NCBI GenBank assembly: GCA_028706695.1
Contig: JAQTVU010000097.1
Coordinates: 1-7,623 of the forward strand
Reading direction: 5' to 3'
Length of the DNA: 7,623 nucleotides
DNA from: Mycobacterium sp.
Lineage (GTDB): Bacteria > Actinomycetota > Actinomycetes > Mycobacteriales > Mycobacteriaceae
The position numbers were made by a program, and so were the translations under genes. Positions 5,307 through 7,623 of the stretch are shown here, piece by piece. A model generated the notes under the pieces. The model made no database searches, was not told the origin of the DNA, and saw only the letters and a list, made by a program, of their open reading frames with translations. Each line of letters starts with the position of its first letter. Position 1 is the first letter of the stretch.

Positions 5307-6040
5307 TGTTGGGAGTCCTCGACCCGCAACAGGATCGCGCCGCATTCGGGACAGCGCATCACCTCATCCTCGGCGGCGGCCGAGATGCGCGACATCTCTC
5401 CGCGGTCGATCTCGATCCGGCATGCGCCGCACCGGCGCCCGAGCAACGGCCCGGCGCCCGGCCCTCCCCCGGCGCGCTGCCGTTCGTATAGGGCGGACAA
5501 CTCGGGGCTCAGCGCGGCGCTCAGCGCCTCGCGCCGAGACGAATGCCGTTGGCGGGCTTCCTCGATTTCGGCGCGTGCGGTGTCGAGTGCCTGCTGGGCG
5601 CCGGCCAGCTCACCCTGCAGCGACTCCACGGCGCCTTGCTCGGCGTCCCGCTGCGCCTGCAACTCCTCGCGGCGCTCCATCACCTCCAGCAGGGAGTCCT
5701 CGAGACTGGCCTGACGGCGCTGCAGGGTCTCCAGCTCGTGCTGGAGATCCGAGAGCTGTTTGGCGTCCGTCGCACCCGAGGAGAGCAACGACCGGTCGCG
5801 GTCTGCACGCTGCCGCACCGCCTCGATCTCCGACTCGAACCGCGCCACCTGGGCGTCGACGTCTTCCAAAGCGATTCGGACCGCGCCCAAGCGGTCACGG
5901 GCGGCGTCGTGTTCGGCCCCCGCCCGCTCCAGCGCCTGTTGCTGCGGCAGGTGGGCGGCGCGATGGGCGATCCGGGACAGCTCGGCGTCCAGCTTCGATA
6001 ACTCTAGTAGCGAACGTTGCTGCGCCACATCAGCTTTCAC
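5303..6040 (-). CDS. Coiled-coil C4-type zinc-ribbon protein, Rv2229c-type
   Basis: A 245-residue protein, the length I recall for M. tuberculosis Rv2229c, starting at GTG 6040 (KADVAQQRSLLELSKLDAEL). Residues 10-175 are almost continuous charged and leucine-rich helix with heptad character, predicting a long antiparallel coiled-coil hairpin. The C-terminus holds a zinc ribbon with two CxxC knuckles, C204/C207 (RCGACRIEID) and C230/C233 (RCPECGAILL). This architecture is the COG1579 / zf-RING_7 family. Helicobacter HP0958 (FlgZ) belongs to it and acts as an RNA- and protein-binding chaperone, but the actinobacterial role is unknown. Binding of nucleic acid or a partner protein is inference; the coupling to an RNase HI gene makes a nucleic-acid role attractive without proving it. 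It overlaps both neighbours by 4 nt (GTGA). No membrane segment or signal peptide is seen. Confidence 0.93.
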   Translation of the reverse strand: MKADVAQQRSLLELSKLDAELSRIAHRAAHLPQQQALERAGAEHDAARDRLGAVRIALEDVDAQVARFESEIEAVRQRADRDRSLLSSGATDAKQLSDLQHELETLQRRQASLEDSLLEVMERREELQAQRDAEQGAVESLQGELAGAQQALDTARAEIEEARQRHSSRREALSAALSPELSALYERQRAGGGPGAGPLLGRRCGACRIEIDRGEMSRISAAAEDEVMRCPECGAILLRVEDSQQ

Positions 6041-7164
6041 GACGCATCGCCCCCAAGGTTCCACGGGTCGGTGCGGATGGTGCACACCCGCACCGGCAGG
6101 GCCGCGCCGAAACGGGACCGCAGCAGCGTGGCGGCCTGCTCACACCAGGGAAATTCGCTGGCCCAATGCGCCACATCGATCAAGGCTACCGTCGAGGCGC
6201 GGCGATGCTCGTCGGCCGGATGGTGCCGCAGATCGGCGGTGACGTACGCCTGGGCGCCCGCACCCGCCGCGGCGGCCAGCAGCGAGTCACCGGCCCCGCC
6301 GCACACGGCAACCCGCGACACCGGCATCTCGGGATCGCCCGCGGCGCGCACCCCCCAGGACGTCCGCGGCAGCGCCGCCCCGACGTGGGAGACGAAAACG
6401 CGCAACGGCTCGGGCTCCGAGAGCGTGCCGACGCGGCCCAGGCCGGTGTCGCCCGGCGGTGGCACCAGGGGGAGGATGTCGAACGCGGGCTCCTCGTAGG
6501 GATGCGCGGCGCGCATCGCCGCCAGCACCGCGGCGCGGACGCGCGCCGGTGCGACGACCTCGACCCTGTCCTCGGCCACCCGCTCGACGGCGCCGACGCT
6601 ACCGATGGCCGGCGACGCCCCTTCGTGCGGCAGGAACTGCCCGACGCCGCCGACGCTCCAACTGCAGCGTGAATAGTCGCCGATGTGGCCGGCTCCGGCG
6701 TCGAACACCGCCTCCTGCACCGCCGCCGCGTGCTCCTGTGGCACGTAGATGACCCATTTGTCCACGTCGGCCGGGGCCGCTACCGGCTCCAGCACGGCCT
6801 CGACGGTCAGGCCAAGGGCCGCGGCGAGCGCGTCGGACACACCCGGGGACGCTGAGTCGGCGTTGGTATGCGCGGTGAACAGCGAACGCCCGGTCCGGAT
6901 CAGGCGGTGCACCAACGCGCCTTTCGGCGTGTTGGCGGCCACGGTGTCCACTCCGCGCAGCAGCAACGGATGGTGGGCCAGCAGCAGGCCGCCCGCCGGC
7001 ACTTCCTCGACCACCGCAGGGGTCGCATCGACCGCGACGGTGACCGAGCCCAGCTCCTCCCCGGGGTCACCGCACACCAGCCCGACCGAGTCCCATGCCT
7101 GGGCGAGCCGGCGCGGGTAGGCCTCATCCAGCACCTCGATGACGTCGGCCAGTCGCACGCTCAC
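6037..7164 (-). CDS. NIF3/DUF34-family dinuclear metal protein, Rv2230c-type
   Basis: A 375-residue protein starting at GTG 7164 (SVRLADVIEVLDEAYP), the conserved family start; a longer open frame to 7272 only overlaps the upstream gene. The metal ligands of the family are all visible: H64-H65 in LLLAHHPLLLRG, D103 in AHTNADSA, and H333 and E337 in DVAHWASE. They correspond to the dinuclear site of E. coli YbgI. Residues about 130-230 form the inserted PII-like domain seen in longer family members (DKWVIYVPQ, HPYEEPAFDI). Databases often label such proteins GTP cyclohydrolase 1 type 2 homologue, but a conserved physiological reaction is not established, so that label should be treated as weak. 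Family members form toroidal hexamers in the cytosol. The gene overlaps the aminotransferase stop upstream and the zinc-ribbon start downstream by GTGA. Confidence 0.94.
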   Translation of the reverse strand: MSVRLADVIEVLDEAYPRRLAQAWDSVGLVCGDPGEELGSVTVAVDATPAVVEEVPAGGLLLAHHPLLLRGVDTVAANTPKGALVHRLIRTGRSLFTAHTNADSASPGVSDALAAALGLTVEAVLEPVAAPADVDKWVIYVPQEHAAAVQEAVFDAGAGHIGDYSRCSWSVGGVGQFLPHEGASPAIGSVGAVERVAEDRVEVVAPARVRAAVLAAMRAAHPYEEPAFDILPLVPPPGDTGLGRVGTLSEPEPLRVFVSHVGAALPRTSWGVRAAGDPEMPVSRVAVCGGAGDSLLAAAAGAGAQAYVTADLRHHPADEHRRASTVALIDVAHWASEFPWCEQAATLLRSRFGAALPVRVCTIRTDPWNLGGDAS

Positions 7165-7623
7165 CGCGGCCTCCCGTTGCTCGCCTTCGACATCGCCCGC
7201 ACCAGCACGGGCCACTCCCGGCGCACCGCCGCCCGCAGATAGGTCTCGTCCAAGCCGACAAAGGTATCGCACCGGCGAATCGCTATCCCATTTGCCGTCA
7301 ATATCTTTCGCAGGTCAACGGCGTCGTGCCGGCGGAACAGCACGAACGGGGCAGAACCGGCGACCACCTCGGCGCCCGCCGATCGCAGACCGGCCGCCAT
7401 CTCGGCGCGCAGCGCCGCCACCCGAGACGCAGCTTCGGCCGCCTCGGCGACGGCCTCGGGCGCACAACACGCCGCGATGGCCGTCAGCTGCAGCGTGCCC
7501 AACGGCCAGTGTGCACGCTGGGCGGTCAGCCGGGCCAGCATCCGCGGTGAGCCGAGGGCATAGCCCACCCGCAGACCGGCCAGCGCCCAGGTCTTGGTCA
7601 GGCTGCGCAGCACCAGCACGTCG
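7161..7623 (-). CDS. cobC: PLP-dependent aminotransferase, CobC/HisC-like, C-terminal part (Rv2231c-type)
   Basis: The last 153 codons of a minus-strand gene whose 5' part lies beyond the right edge. The first visible residues, DVLVLRSLTKTWALAGLRVG, contain the PLP Schiff-base lysine (T-K in SLTKTWALAG) and the phosphate-binding surroundings of fold-type I aminotransferases. The conserved arginine for substrate carboxylate binding is in YLRAAVRREWP near the end. It corresponds in position and sequence to M. tuberculosis Rv2231c, named cobC for similarity to the cobalamin-pathway L-threonine-phosphate decarboxylases. The same subfamily includes histidinol-phosphate aminotransferases, and I recall reports of that activity for Rv2231c, so the cob name may mislead. 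It is the first visible gene of the operon, and its TGA stop overlaps the GTG of the NIF3 gene. Confidence 0.88.
   Translation of the reverse strand, partial: DVLVLRSLTKTWALAGLRVGYALGSPRMLARLTAQRAHWPLGTLQLTAIAACCAPEAVAEAAEAASRVAALRAEMAAGLRSAGAEVVAGSAPFVLFRRHDAVDLRKILTANGIAIRRCDTFVGLDETYLRAAVRREWPVLVRAMSKASNGRPR

Noticed and set aside
5005..6672. 555-residue plus-strand open frame opposite the zinc-ribbon and NIF3 genes
   Set aside because: It is an Arg/Pro/Ala-rich antisense shadow of three well-recognised minus-strand genes, with no motif of its own.
7165..7272. 36-codon N-terminal extension of the NIF3 protein
   Set aside because: It lies entirely inside the aminotransferase gene in another frame; the family start is VRLADVIEVLD and the GTGA junction matches the other two in the operon.

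Overview
The window looks like chromosomal DNA from a high-GC actinobacterium, most likely a non-tuberculous Mycobacterium. Hand counts of single 60-base lines give about 67-78% GC in the right half. The right-hand gene order (CobC-type aminotransferase, NIF3-family protein, coiled-coil zinc-ribbon protein, RNase HI-phosphatase fusion) is that of M. tuberculosis Rv2231c-Rv2230c-Rv2229c-Rv2228c, and the proteins resemble my recollection of those sequences closely. Species cannot be fixed from sequence alone.

Left part (1-1219, minus strand): the N-terminal end of a class I SAM-dependent methyltransferase that runs off the window, a 362-bp stretch with no convincing gene, then a complete HAD-superfamily sugar-phosphatase-like gene. 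Middle (1220-2991): an unusually AT-rich non-coding stretch (about 39% GC at 1441-1560), a complete second methyltransferase gene on the plus strand with clearly lower GC (about 52-57%), and a 325-bp leader with two unrelated tandem duplications, palindromes and mutually exclusive hairpins. This block looks acquired or accessory. At 2992-4182 (plus) lies a phosphatidylserine decarboxylase-like pyruvoyl enzyme with native GC. It keeps the self-cleavage triad but has altered signature residues and a long N-terminal extension, so its substrate is uncertain.

Right part (4197-7623, minus strand): a tight four-gene operon in which every junction is the same 4-nt overlap, GTGA, where the downstream GTG start overlaps the upstream TGA stop. 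It ends 14 bp from the convergent decarboxylase gene. Its products are a PLP aminotransferase (partial), a dinuclear-metal NIF3 protein, a zinc-ribbon coiled-coil protein and an RNase HI fused to a histidine phosphatase. The translational coupling suggests coordinated output, although no shared pathway is established.

The most interesting points are the non-canonical decarboxylase with its elaborate leader, its proximity to a foreign-looking methyltransferase, the AT-rich patch that is a plausible Lsr2 silencing target, and the repeated GTGA couplings.
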